From assembly GCF_018614955.1 (NCBI RefSeq), contig NZ_JAGGNV010000038.1:1-54949 (forward strand): a DNA stretch of 54,949 nucleotides. The letters are read 5' to 3'. Under the pieces are notes generated by a model, which made no database searches, was not told the origin of the DNA, and worked only from the letters and a program-made list of their open reading frames with translations. The DNA comes from Variovorax paradoxus (GTDB lineage: Bacteria > Pseudomonadota > Gammaproteobacteria > Burkholderiales > Burkholderiaceae_C). The stretch's first letter is position 1; the number at the start of each line of letters is the position of its first letter. This document shows positions 26,120-34,697 of this stretch, one piece after another. Made by a program: the position numbers and the translations under genes.

Positions 26120-26722
26120 TCATGCGTCGAAGACGAAGATGCTCTGCAGGGCGTTGTGGTTCTTGATGTCGAGATCGATGCCGATGGCCGCGTTCTTCGA
26201 GCGATAGGTCGGCGCCTTGCCGACGAACACCGGCGCGCCCGGCACCGTCGAGAACACGGTGTCGGAGAGCGTGGTCTGGCCGCCGGTCGCGCCGAGGTAG
26301 GGCTCGAGTTCGGCGTAGTAGTCCTTGCCGATCTCGAGTTCGCCACGGCCCTCGACCACGGTGAAGCGGATCGGCGCGCGCTCGACCGACACCACCGTGC
26401 CGATCAGCTTGGCGAGATCCGCCACCGGCCCGCCGGCCTGGCCGGTGTAGACCTTGAGCAATGCTTCCTCCTGCTCCTTCGAGGCGTTCTCGTCGACGAA
26501 GATCGCCGCGGTCCAGTTGCCTTCCAGGATGTTGCCGGGCACATGGGCCACGGCAGCGATGGTGTTGCCGCCAACGTCGACGCCATCCACCGTTCCCTTG
26601 TCGACGCGCCACGCGATGATGGTGTCGCAGGTGCCGTTGTCGGGGTCCTCGCCGATCCAGCAGGGACACAGCACATTGCAGTTGCAAACCTCGAGCAGGC
26701 GACCTTCCAGGTGATAGCTCAT
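26120..26722 (-). CDS. DUF1326 protein
   Basis: A 200-residue DUF1326 protein, starting MSYHLEGRLLEVCNCNVLCP; the frame runs on upstream, but this start fits the family. The N-terminal CNCNVLCPCW cysteine cluster is the family hallmark and looks like a metal or Fe-S site. A conserved ending LQSIFVFDA follows. There is no signal peptide. It precedes the DUF2182 membrane protein, and the two may work together as a metal-binding pair; the physiological role is unknown. Confidence 0.88.
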   Translation of the reverse strand: MSYHLEGRLLEVCNCNVLCPCWIGEDPDNGTCDTIIAWRVDKGTVDGVDVGGNTIAAVAHVPGNILEGNWTAAIFVDENASKEQEEALLKVYTGQAGGPVADLAKLIGTVVSVERAPIRFTVVEGRGELEIGKDYYAELEPYLGATGGQTTLSDTVFSTVPGAPVFVGKAPTYRSKNAAIGIDLDIKNHNALQSIFVFDA

Positions 26723-26930
26723 ACGCACCTCCGTTGAAGCCACTGGGACATGGACTTGTCGCCGCGCGTCGGCGGCAAGGGGGAAAACGATGCTACGCCG
26801 TGGGCTGAGCCGAGTCCATATCGAAGATGGCCAGTCCGGCCGCGATCGAGTTTCACCGGTTTTCGAGGCTATTCTCACGCGCCAAATCGCTCGGGTCGGC
26901 TTAGGATCAGTCCATGAGAAGTGGTTATTC

Positions 26931-27491
26931 ATGAGAACGGTTGTCGACGATGAATCGGAGGACCCTGGCGACAAGGCGGCGCGCGTTGCCGCCGTCACCG
27001 CGGACGCAGGTGCGGGCGCCGACACCGGCCTCATCGAGCGTTCCATCGGCAGCCTGCTGCGCGTCGTGCGCGAGCAGCTCAAGCTCGAGGTGCTGTTCGT
27101 CGGCGAGTTCGTCAACGGAAACCGCGTGTTCCGCCACATTGCTTCGAAGCCGGGGCAAGACATCATTCAAGCCGGGCAGTTCCATCCGCTGGACGAGACC
27201 ATCTGCCAGCGAATCATCGACGGCCGGATGGCTTGCCTGGTGCCCGACGTCACGCGCGTGCGGATCGCGAACAGCCTGCCCGGCTACTACGACGGCATGG
27301 GTGCACACATCGGCGTGCCGGTCCGGTTCACGGACGGCAGCCTGTACGGCGTGCTGTGCGGCTTCAGCTTCGAGCCGGGCGCTCATCTCGAGGAGCGCGA
27401 CGTGAAGCGCCTGGAAATGGCGGCCGATGCGATTGCCCAGCTCCTGGCGCAGGCCGAGGGGCGCGAAGTCAGGCTGCCGCACACACGCTGA
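26931..27491 (+). CDS. GAF-domain protein
   Basis: A 186-residue protein from ATG 26931 (MRTVVDDESEDPGDKAARVA); a start at 26790 would add 47 residues with no recognisable features. Nearly the whole protein is a GAF-type sensor (LEVLFVGEFVNGNRVFRHIA, then HIGVPVRFTDGSLYGVLCGF). No output domain is attached, so it may act by protein contact or sense a small ligand. It is divergent from the DUF1326 gene across about 208 bp, in which I see no clear promoter apart from a possible -10 TAGGAT just before the start. Confidence 0.72.
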   Translation: MRTVVDDESEDPGDKAARVAAVTADAGAGADTGLIERSIGSLLRVVREQLKLEVLFVGEFVNGNRVFRHIASKPGQDIIQAGQFHPLDETICQRIIDGRMACLVPDVTRVRIANSLPGYYDGMGAHIGVPVRFTDGSLYGVLCGFSFEPGAHLEERDVKRLEMAADAIAQLLAQAEGREVRLPHTR

Positions 27492-27570
27492 GCGCGGCGA
27501 CCTGCGGACGATCGGGCAGGCATGCCCGACGCGCGGACAGGACGCCGCCCGTGCATCGGTACGACAGTCG

Positions 27571-28377
27571 ATGCCCATGCAACAACCGCCAATGCCTTAT
27601 TTCCGCGAGACCGGCGCCGGCCCCGGCGTCGTCTGCATCCACGCCAACGCGGGCGCTTCGTCGCAATGGCGTGCGCTGATGGAGCGCCTGTCCCCCAGCC
27701 ACCGCGTCTTCGCGCCCGACTCCTTCGGCGCCGGCAGGACCCCCGCCTGGCCGGCGGACCGTGTCGTCACCCTGGGTGACGAGGTCGCGCTCCTGGAGCC
27801 CGTCTTCACCGCGGCCGGCGATCCCTTCTTCCTGGTCGGGCACTCCTACGGCGCCGCGGTGGCCCTGATGGCCGCGCTCGCCCGCCCCGATCGGATCCGC
27901 GCCATCGCCTTGTACGAGCCGACCCTGTTCGCGCTGCTCGAAGAGGAGGCGCCCGGCCAGGAGGCGGCGAACGGCATCCGCCTTGCCGCGGCCGATGCCG
28001 CCGCGGCCATCGATGCCGGCGACCACGCTGCCGCCGCCCAGCGCTTCATCGACTACTGGATGGGCCCGGGAAGCTGGGCCGGCATGCCCGAGGCGCGCCA
28101 GCCGCCCATTGCCGCATCCATGGTCAACGTCGCCGGCTGGGCCAGGGCGCTCTTCTGCGAGCCGACGCCCCTGCGTGCGTTTCGCGCGCTCGATCTCCCG
28201 GTGCTGTACATGGTGGGCGGGCAGTCGCCCGTTTCGTCGCGCGGGGTGGCGAGGCTGCTGACGGGCGCGCTGGCCAACGTCACCGTCATGGAGTTCGCAG
28301 GGCTCGGGCACATGGGGCCGGTCACGCATCCGGAGCTGGTCAACAACGCCGTGGCGGGTTTTCTCGCGTGCCACTGA
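27571..28377 (+). CDS. Alpha/beta hydrolase
   Basis: A 268-residue alpha/beta hydrolase (start MPMQQPPMPYFRETGAGPGV). It has CIHANAGASSQW near the oxyanion hole, the nucleophile elbow VGHSYGAAVALM and a late GLGHMGPVTHP with the catalytic His. It has no signal peptide. It resembles esterase or haloperoxidase-type hydrolases; the substrate is unknown. It lies tail to tail with the P450 gene. Confidence 0.87.
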   Translation: MPMQQPPMPYFRETGAGPGVVCIHANAGASSQWRALMERLSPSHRVFAPDSFGAGRTPAWPADRVVTLGDEVALLEPVFTAAGDPFFLVGHSYGAAVALMAALARPDRIRAIALYEPTLFALLEEEAPGQEAANGIRLAAADAAAAIDAGDHAAAAQRFIDYWMGPGSWAGMPEARQPPIAASMVNVAGWARALFCEPTPLRAFRALDLPVLYMVGGQSPVSSRGVARLLTGALANVTVMEFAGLGHMGPVTHPELVNNAVAGFLACH

Positions 28378-28403
28378 CGATTCAGGATGGGGAACTGCTC
28401 TCG

Positions 28404-29846
28404 CTACTTCCGCACGCGCAGCCGCAACTTCAGGCCCACAGGAGACATGGTGAGCGCAAGCCGCTCCTGCACCTCCGTGCCGTCGGCTGTGGACACATCC
28501 GCGATCTCGAATGCGCCGAGCAGCATCGCGGCCACCATCTTCATCTCCGACAGCGCGAGGTAGCGGCCCGGGCAGGTGCGCGGGCCGGCGCCGAAAGGCA
28601 TGGCGACCCGCTTGGCCGAGCCCGCGGCCCGGGCCGGGCCATCCCCGGCGAGCCAGCGTTCCGGCCGGAAGGCCTGGGGATCGGGGAAATGCGCGGCGTC
28701 CACGGCCGCCGGGCGCATCAGGCACATCACCGGCGTGCCGGCCGGCAGCGCCAAGCCGCCCACCACGGTGTCGCGCACGACCTGCTGGATGATGATGGGC
28801 GCGACCGGCTTGAGCCGCATCGTCTCGTGTACGCAGGCTTCCACGAAATCTAGCTGGCCCAGCTGCTCGTGGGTGGGATGCGATCCCTCGCCGACCATGC
28901 TGCGCACTTCCTCCGCGGCGCGTTGCGCGACCTCGGGATGGCAATGGAGCAGCCAGATCATCCACGCCAGCGTGTTGGCCGTCGTGTCCTCGCCCGCCAG
29001 CAGCATGGTCAGCACGTTGCCGGAGACGTCCTCGTCGGTCAGTGCCGAACCGGGCCGGTCGCGCTCGGCGACCATGGCCTCGATCAGGTTGCCCGGGCGC
29101 TCGCGCAGCTGCGGCTGGTCGGCCAGCCGCAGCCGCGCACCGGCAATGAATCCGTCCACCGCGCTGCGCAGCGCCCGCAGATGTTCGCCCAGCGCCGGGT
29201 CGGCGCGCCTGCGCACCCAGAGCCAATGCGGCAGCGGCGACAGAACGCGCTTGAACAATGCAGGCAGCAGCTTGTCCAGATGCTTCTGGATGATCTCGTC
29301 GTCCGACTCCACCGTGTTGATGTCCGTGCCGAAGGCGAGGCCCGCGGTCACGTCGACGGTGTAGCGCATCAGGTCCGACTGCAGGTCGATCGCGCGTCCG
29401 GCGCCTGCGGCGTTGCGCCAGCGGCGTTCGAAGCGCTGCGTGACCTTCACGAGCGTGGGATGGAAGGCCTTGATGTGGGCCGGGTCCAGGCCGCGCAGCA
29501 CCATGGGGCGCTGGCGTTTCCACTCCTCGCCGTTGGCCGAGAACAGGCCGCTGAAGCCCAGTTCGCGCGCCGCGGCATTGAGCCGGTCGGTGCGCTGGAA
29601 CCCGTCGGGGCGGTCGCGCAGCATCGTGGCGACCATCTCCGGGTTCGACACCACGACGAACTCGCGCGAGCCGATGCGGAACCGGAACACCTCGCCGTAC
29701 TCGCGCGCCCATTGCTCGGCCGTCCGGTGCAGGCGTTCGCGTTGGATCTGCAGCGCATTGCCCAGCATCGGCAGGCCTCGCGGCCCGGGCAGATCGCGAA
29801 TGCGCCGAACGGGTGAATCCGCACGCAATTCATCGATGATCGCCAT
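28404..29846 (-). CDS. Cytochrome P450
   Basis: A 480-residue cytochrome P450 from ATG 29846 (MAIIDELRADSPVRRIRDLP). The I-helix oxygen-activation motif AGEDTT is at 284-289, the ExxR motif ETMR at 341-344, and the haem loop FGAGPRTCPG at 418-427 with the ligand Cys425. There is no membrane anchor, so it is a soluble bacterial enzyme. The length and PFGAGPRTCPGR style resemble CYP families close to fatty-acid or aromatic hydroxylases. No ferredoxin or reductase gene is adjacent, so it must borrow electrons from elsewhere. Confidence 0.92.
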   Translation of the reverse strand: MAIIDELRADSPVRRIRDLPGPRGLPMLGNALQIQRERLHRTAEQWAREYGEVFRFRIGSREFVVVSNPEMVATMLRDRPDGFQRTDRLNAAARELGFSGLFSANGEEWKRQRPMVLRGLDPAHIKAFHPTLVKVTQRFERRWRNAAGAGRAIDLQSDLMRYTVDVTAGLAFGTDINTVESDDEIIQKHLDKLLPALFKRVLSPLPHWLWVRRRADPALGEHLRALRSAVDGFIAGARLRLADQPQLRERPGNLIEAMVAERDRPGSALTDEDVSGNVLTMLLAGEDTTANTLAWMIWLLHCHPEVAQRAAEEVRSMVGEGSHPTHEQLGQLDFVEACVHETMRLKPVAPIIIQQVVRDTVVGGLALPAGTPVMCLMRPAAVDAAHFPDPQAFRPERWLAGDGPARAAGSAKRVAMPFGAGPRTCPGRYLALSEMKMVAAMLLGAFEIADVSTADGTEVQERLALTMSPVGLKLRLRVRK

Positions 29847-29959
29847 GTCGACTCCTTTGCGCGCCGGTGCGCCCCAGGCGGGGCATCTTGCATCAAGCGG
29901 GCCGCCCAGCGCAAACTGATTGCGCTGGCCATGAAACGAAGTCAACCCTTAGGAAATGC

Positions 29960-30439
29960 ATGAACATCCCACCCAGCATCGCCGCGTTCTGGCAGGACTT
30001 CTGCATCGAGATGGGAAAAGATCGCTCCGCCCGGTTCTTCGAGGCCTTCCACTTCCACGACGACGAAGCCGGCGCCAACGAACTGGCGCAGCTCGTGCTC
30101 GCGGGCGTCAAGCGTGCCACTGCCGGTCTTGCCTGGAGGTACGAGAACGCAGGCGTCTCGCTGCCAGAGCCGGGCAGCCTCAGCGTCGTCACCTGCTGGG
30201 ATGGCAAGCCCGTATGCGTCATCGAGACGCTGGAGATCCAGGTGGTGCCGTTCGAGCAGGTCACAGCCGAGTTCGCTGCCAGCGAGGGCGAAGGCGATGG
30301 TTCGTTGGACTACTGGCGCCGCGTTCACTGGGCCTACTTTGGCCGCGAGTGCGCGCGCATCGGGCGCGAGCCTAGCCAGGTCATGCCTGTGGTCTGCGAG
30401 CGCTTCAGCGTCATCTACCGCGACCGAAAGCTCAGCTAA
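29960..30439 (+). CDS. ASCH-domain protein
   Basis: A 159-residue protein of the ASCH (PUA-like) family. It starts MNIPPSIAAFWQDFCIEMGK and contains VLAGVKRATAGLAWRYENAG and ETLEIQVVPFEQVTAEFAA, typical of YqfB/ASCH proteins, which may bind RNA or nucleosides. AGGAAA precedes the ATG. It is divergent from the P450. Its TAA overlaps the TAG of the converging GNAT/2H gene. Confidence 0.85.
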   Translation: MNIPPSIAAFWQDFCIEMGKDRSARFFEAFHFHDDEAGANELAQLVLAGVKRATAGLAWRYENAGVSLPEPGSLSVVTCWDGKPVCVIETLEIQVVPFEQVTAEFAASEGEGDGSLDYWRRVHWAYFGRECARIGREPSQVMPVVCERFSVIYRDRKLS

Positions 30440-31353
30440 GCGTTGGCCGGCGAGAGGTGAAAGACATGCATCTCCTTCCAGCGGCCTGCTGAGTTTTCAA
30501 TCAGAACGACCGAGGTGCAGTTTGCCTTGACGGCGCCGGACGCGTCGAGCCTGGCAAGCAACTCGCGAGCAGCTGCCGCAGCCTCGGCGGCATCACCGTG
30601 AGCAACCGTCAGATGCGGCACGACCCCTTGATGCTCGCCTCCGTAGGGCTGAAATCCGGGAAACGCTTCGACGAGAGCCCTTGTCATGGTGACAAACGGC
30701 TCGGGAGGCTCAGGCGCGAGGTAAGCGGTCGTTGGGAAACGCGCGACCGAGCCCAACAAAAAATGGAAGGAGGCGACTCGGTTCAGTGCCTGTTGTGCTC
30801 GGTCCAGTACGGCGGATGTGATGTCCGCAGGGGCCATGAACGGCACAAGGATGGTGATGTGCGCGGGCATGCCAAGCTTCGTGGTTGCATCGAAACGCTC
30901 GCGCAGGTCTCCAACAAGCGATTCAGCCGCCGGCACCAGGACAGCGAACGCGGATATCGCCTGTTCGCGTCGGGGACGTTCCATTGCAAGTGTCGAAGCG
31001 CTGAAGCCCAACTTGGCGAAGAACTCCGCCGCGCCGTCTCTGCCCGCTCGTAGCACCCATGTGACGTTTCTCTCGGAGCCGACGATGCTCTCGACCAGCG
31101 CTCGGCCGATACCCCGCTGTCGAAATGGCTCTGCGACCACGACCATTGACAAATACCCGTTGGAGATGCCGTCGGTGATTGCACGAGCGAAGCCAACGAT
31201 TTCATCGTCTACCACCGCAACCACCGCGTGTTGTGATGCTGAAATCAACCGGCCGAGACGTTCGACATCGCCGACGCGATGGGCCCATCCGTTGGCCGAG
31301 AGGAGGCGGTGAACTGCATCCAGGTCAGGAGCAGCAACGCTACGGACTTGCAT
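30436..31353 (-). CDS. GNAT acetyltransferase fused to a 2H phosphoesterase
   Basis: A 305-residue two-domain protein, from ATG 31353 (MQVRSVAAPDLDAVHRLLSA). Residues 1-125 are a GNAT domain with the acetyl-CoA loop RQRGIGRALVES (78-89). Residues about 135-305 look like a 2'-5' RNA ligase/2H phosphoesterase with both hallmark motifs, His165-x-Thr167 in PAHITILVPF and His247-x-Thr249 in VPHLTVAHG. The fusion is in one uninterrupted frame. The substrate of either half is unknown. Codon use is less biased than in neighbouring genes, which hints at acquisition. Confidence 0.85.
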   Translation of the reverse strand: MQVRSVAAPDLDAVHRLLSANGWAHRVGDVERLGRLISASQHAVVAVVDDEIVGFARAITDGISNGYLSMVVVAEPFRQRGIGRALVESIVGSERNVTWVLRAGRDGAAEFFAKLGFSASTLAMERPRREQAISAFAVLVPAAESLVGDLRERFDATTKLGMPAHITILVPFMAPADITSAVLDRAQQALNRVASFHFLLGSVARFPTTAYLAPEPPEPFVTMTRALVEAFPGFQPYGGEHQGVVPHLTVAHGDAAEAAAAARELLARLDASGAVKANCTSVVLIENSAGRWKEMHVFHLSPANA

Positions 31354-31428
31354 GCCGTGGCCTGAAGATTTGCGCTGCGTCGGACCGACGGTTCGAAGGG
31401 CTGGTTTGGCCGCGCTCCATCTCATCGC

Positions 31429-31671
31429 TCATCGCCCGCAACCCTCGGGTTTGAACACCCGCGTGGTCGAAGCCGGATATTTCGCGAGTTTGGCGGCCGG
31501 CCGCTGCGGTCGCGGGAGCAACTCACCGCCGCAGTTCGGACAGACTCCGGCGAGGCGCCGGTCGGCACAGTCACTGCAGAACGTGCACTCGAAGGAGCAA
31601 ATCCGCGCGGCGGCCGAGTCGGGCGGTAGATCTCGGTCGCAGCACTCGCATCCAGGTCGCATCTGAAGCAT
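31429..31671 (-). CDS. DUF1272 zinc-ribbon-like protein
   Basis: An 80-residue Cys-rich protein of the DUF1272 family: CECCDRDLPPDSAAARICSF, then ECTFCSDCADRRLAGVCPNC, then a basic Arg/Pro tail. Eight or more cysteines in CxxC pairs suggest bound zinc or Fe-S. Starts at 31671 or 31662 are equally possible. It stands alone between the GNAT/2H gene and the LysR regulator. The function is unknown. Confidence 0.85.
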   Translation of the reverse strand: MLQMRPGCECCDRDLPPDSAAARICSFECTFCSDCADRRLAGVCPNCGGELLPRPQRPAAKLAKYPASTTRVFKPEGCGR

Positions 31672-31718
31672 GGCCGAACCTCAACAAGCTGGGTCGGTGA
31701 AGCTTATGCGAAGCCGCA

Positions 31719-32639
31719 TCATGAGGCGGCCCGCACAGCAGAGGCGTGCATCGCCGCTTTCCAGAACATTTCAGCCGCCCGTGGCAGCTGTCCGGGCGTA
31801 CGGAACAACCGGATCTCGAGCGCTACGTTCCATTTGCCGTCCCCGACCGGCAGGAGCGTTCCTTCCGCCAGGTCGGTCTGAATGAGGCTGGCAGGCAGCC
31901 AGGCGATGCCGCGCGCCTCGAGCGCCATGGTCTTCAAGACCGTCGCAAGGTGCGCGGTAAGGACCACGTTCGTCGCCAGCGCCTCCAGCCTGGCGCCGAG
32001 CACGGCGCGCACGATGCGGCCCAGGCCGGACTCGGTGCTGTAGGCAAGCACGGGAATGCGCGCGGACCCCGTGCCGCGCAGCGCATGGGCCGGCGTGTTC
32101 CGTTTACCCGGGGCGCAGACCGGGATCAGCGCGTCCGCGCCAACCACGCACGAGGGGAAGCCGCCCGCCTCCAGCCGTCCGGGAACCTGGGCATGCCCAT
32201 GGCACAGCAGGAACTGCGTCCGGCCCTGCAGCATCAGCGCTTCGCATTGCTGCATCACGTCGGACACCAGTTGCATCGGGCCGGCGGACGCGCTGGATTC
32301 CAGCCCGCGCAGCCACGCCGGCATGAAGGTCAGCGACAGGGCATGCGTGGAGGCGATGCGCAGCGTGGCCGAACTCGCGTCCGCGACGGCGCGTGCCTCG
32401 TCGGGCATGCGGGCCACGCGCGCCAGCAGCTCCTGCGCCGATGAGCGGAACCACTCGCCCGCTTCGGTCAGCGTCGCCGGATGGGTGGTGCGGTCGACCA
32501 GCACCACGCCGAGCCACTCCTCCAGGGCGCGGATGCGCCGGCTGAAAGCCGGCTGGGTCATGTGCCGCTCCTCGGCGGCTCGCGAGAAGTTGCCCGTGGC
32601 GGCCAGGGCGAGGAAGTCTTCGAGCCACAAGAAATTCAT
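31719..32639 (-). CDS. LysR-family regulator of the sugar-acid locus
   Basis: A 306-residue LysR protein (start MNFLWLEDFLALAATGNFSR). The helix-turn-helix (AEERHMTQPAFSRRIRALEE) is at the N-terminus; the effector domain follows (SATLRIASTHALSLTFMPAW). It is divergent from the DapA-family gene across 127 bp, the classical arrangement of a LysR regulator with its target operon. The open frame extends upstream of the start, but that extension is not LysR-like. Confidence 0.88.
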   Translation of the reverse strand: MNFLWLEDFLALAATGNFSRAAEERHMTQPAFSRRIRALEEWLGVVLVDRTTHPATLTEAGEWFRSSAQELLARVARMPDEARAVADASSATLRIASTHALSLTFMPAWLRGLESSASAGPMQLVSDVMQQCEALMLQGRTQFLLCHGHAQVPGRLEAGGFPSCVVGADALIPVCAPGKRNTPAHALRGTGSARIPVLAYSTESGLGRIVRAVLGARLEALATNVVLTAHLATVLKTMALEARGIAWLPASLIQTDLAEGTLLPVGDGKWNVALEIRLFRTPGQLPRAAEMFWKAAMHASAVRAAS

Positions 32640-32766
32640 CGGCGGTGCTTTGGCGGCATACAAGAAGAGAAAACGGGCATTGGCCTTCGGCGCGCTGCAG
32701 GGCGACCATGGGCCACTCGGACGCGTGCTGTTCGCCGTGCCCGCAGTTTTTAACCCAGGAGACATC

Positions 32767-33699
32767 ATGCCGACCATCCAGAACTACCGCGGGATCATCC
32801 CTGCCATCGCCTGCCCCTTCACGCGCGACTTCCGCATCGACGAGGCCGAGCTGCGGCGCCATGCCTCGTGGCTGGCCGAGCAGCCCGGCGTGGTCGCGGT
32901 CATGACCAACGGCCACACCGGCGAGGTGTTCTCGCTGACGGCGAAGGAGCGCGCCGAGGTCACGCGCATCGTGGCCAGCGAGCTCGAGGGCAGGCTCCCG
33001 GTGATCTCCTCGATCGTCTGCGAAGGCCTGCTGGAAGCCAAGGAGCATGCGCGCATGGCGCGCGACGCGGGCGCCCGCGCGCTAGACGTCATGCCACCGC
33101 ACCACTGGCTGCGCTTCGGCTTCCGCGCCGGGCACGTCACCGACTACTTCGAGGCGATCTCGGAGGCCGGCCTGGACCTGGTGGCCCACGTGTATCCCGC
33201 CTGGACGCGGGCCGCCTATTCGTCTGCCACGCTGGCAGAACTGGCGAAGCTGCCCTACGTGCAGGCCTTCAAGGTCGGCCAGCGCGACATGAACAAGTAC
33301 GCCAGCGACATCAAGGCGATTCGCGAGGCCGATGCCTCCAAGTCCATCCTCACCTGCCACGACGAATACCTGCTGGCGTCGATGGTGCAGGGCGTCGACG
33401 GCGCGCTGGTCGGCTTCGCGACCTTCATCCCCGGCCTCATCAACGATCTCTGGGAAGCGGTCAAGGCCGGCGACCTGAAGAAGGCCGTGAAGGTCCAGGC
33501 CCTGATCACGCCGCTGAAGGACGCGGTGTATGGCGGCGGCGAACCCACCGGCGAGGCGCACGCGCGCATGAAGGCCGGGATGTACCTGGCCGGCGTCATC
33601 AAGGACCCGACCTCCCGCCCGCCGACCGAAGCGCCGAGCGAGGCCGAGATGCAGGCACTGCGCGCAGCCCTCGACAACGCAGGTCTGCTGAAGCGCTGA
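32767..33699 (+). CDS. DapA-family (dihydrodipicolinate synthase/NAL) lyase or dehydratase
   Basis: A 310-residue class I aldolase-superfamily protein. The TGE motif is in NGHTGEVFSLT (about 48-58), the conserved Tyr143 is in HVYPAW and the Schiff-base Lys169 in QAFKVGQ. The DHDPS Arg region differs, so lysine biosynthesis is unlikely; relatives act on keto-sugar acids (KDG aldolase, KDSA dehydratase, keto-aldarate lyases). CAGGAG lies before the ATG at 32767. It is first in the operon with a Bug protein, an SDR and TarD, so it probably processes the keto acid made by the dehydratase. Confidence 0.85.
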   Translation: MPTIQNYRGIIPAIACPFTRDFRIDEAELRRHASWLAEQPGVVAVMTNGHTGEVFSLTAKERAEVTRIVASELEGRLPVISSIVCEGLLEAKEHARMARDAGARALDVMPPHHWLRFGFRAGHVTDYFEAISEAGLDLVAHVYPAWTRAAYSSATLAELAKLPYVQAFKVGQRDMNKYASDIKAIREADASKSILTCHDEYLLASMVQGVDGALVGFATFIPGLINDLWEAVKAGDLKKAVKVQALITPLKDAVYGGGEPTGEAHARMKAGMYLAGVIKDPTSRPPTEAPSEAEMQALRAALDNAGLLKR

Positions 33700-33728
33700 G
33701 CGCGCGGCAACCATCAAGGACGACTGCC

Positions 33729-34697
33729 ATGCAACGCAGAACACTCGCGCGCTGCGCGCTCTCCGCCACGCTGCTGGCCCTCGCAGGCGCCGCCGGTGCC
33801 CAGGCCTGGCCGAGCAAGCCCATCACGATGATCATTCCCTTCCCGCCCGGCGGCACGCTCGACACGGTGGGCCGCATGCTGGCGCAGAAGCTCGGCGAGC
33901 AGCTGGGCCAGAGCGTGGTGGTCGACAACCGCGCGGGCGCCGGCGGCGCCATCGGCTCGGCAGCCGTCGCCCGCGCGGCGCCCGACGGCTACACGCTGCT
34001 CTTCAGCCCCTCGACCTTCACGACCACGCCGATGGTTGTGAAGACGACGCCCTACGACGTCAACAAGGACTTCCAGCCGGTCGCACTGGTTGCGAAGGCG
34101 CCGCTCTCGGTCGCGGTGAACAAGAACCTGCCGGTGAGCGACCTCAAGGGATTGATCGCGCATGCGAAGGCCCACCCAGGCAAGCTGAGCTTCGCCATCG
34201 GCTCGCCGGCCTCGGCAGGCCATCTGTCGACCGAACTGCTCAAGCGCGCGAGCGGCATCGACTACCTGGTCGTGCCGTACAAGGGTTCCGGCCCCGCCTA
34301 CCAGGACCTGATCGGCGGCCAGATCGACGGCTTCGTCGACCCGGTGCTCGGCTCGACGCAGTACGCGAAGAGCGGCATGCTGAAGGTGCTGGCCGTGACC
34401 TCGAAGACGCGCATCGAGAGCATGCCCGACACGCCGACCGTCGCGGAGACGGTGCCCGGCTACGAGTTCTACAGCTGGTACGGCATGTGGGCGCCGGCCA
34501 GGATGCCGCAGGAGATCGCGCAGCGGCTGCATGCGGAGGTCAACAAGGCACTGAACGCGCCCGACATCAAGAACAAGCTCACCGTCCAGGGCCTGCTGCT
34601 GACGCCGGGAAGCATCGCCGACTTCGCCGCCTTCCAGAAGGAAGACATGGCGCGTTCGGCCCGAATCATCGCCGAGGCGAACATCCGTGCCGAATAG
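33729..34697 (+). CDS. Bug/TctC-family solute-binding protein
   Basis: A 322-residue periplasmic binding protein. Residues 1-25 are the signal peptide (LARCALSATLLALAGAAGAQ). The Bug hallmarks are IIPFPPGGTLDTVGRML and VVDNRAGAGGAIGS, and the C-terminal FYSWYGMWAPARMPQE. The matching TctA/TctB membrane genes are absent here, as is usual for Bug genes. It is between the DapA-like and SDR genes, so it probably captures the same sugar acid. Confidence 0.92.
   Translation: MQRRTLARCALSATLLALAGAAGAQAWPSKPITMIIPFPPGGTLDTVGRMLAQKLGEQLGQSVVVDNRAGAGGAIGSAAVARAAPDGYTLLFSPSTFTTTPMVVKTTPYDVNKDFQPVALVAKAPLSVAVNKNLPVSDLKGLIAHAKAHPGKLSFAIGSPASAGHLSTELLKRASGIDYLVVPYKGSGPAYQDLIGGQIDGFVDPVLGSTQYAKSGMLKVLAVTSKTRIESMPDTPTVAETVPGYEFYSWYGMWAPARMPQEIAQRLHAEVNKALNAPDIKNKLTVQGLLLTPGSIADFAAFQKEDMARSARIIAEANIRAE

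Noticed and set aside
32640..32766. LysR-type T-N11-A operator in the divergent gap before the DapA-like gene
   Set aside because: Several loose matches are possible in any sequence of this length and none has clear dyad symmetry, so no site is called.
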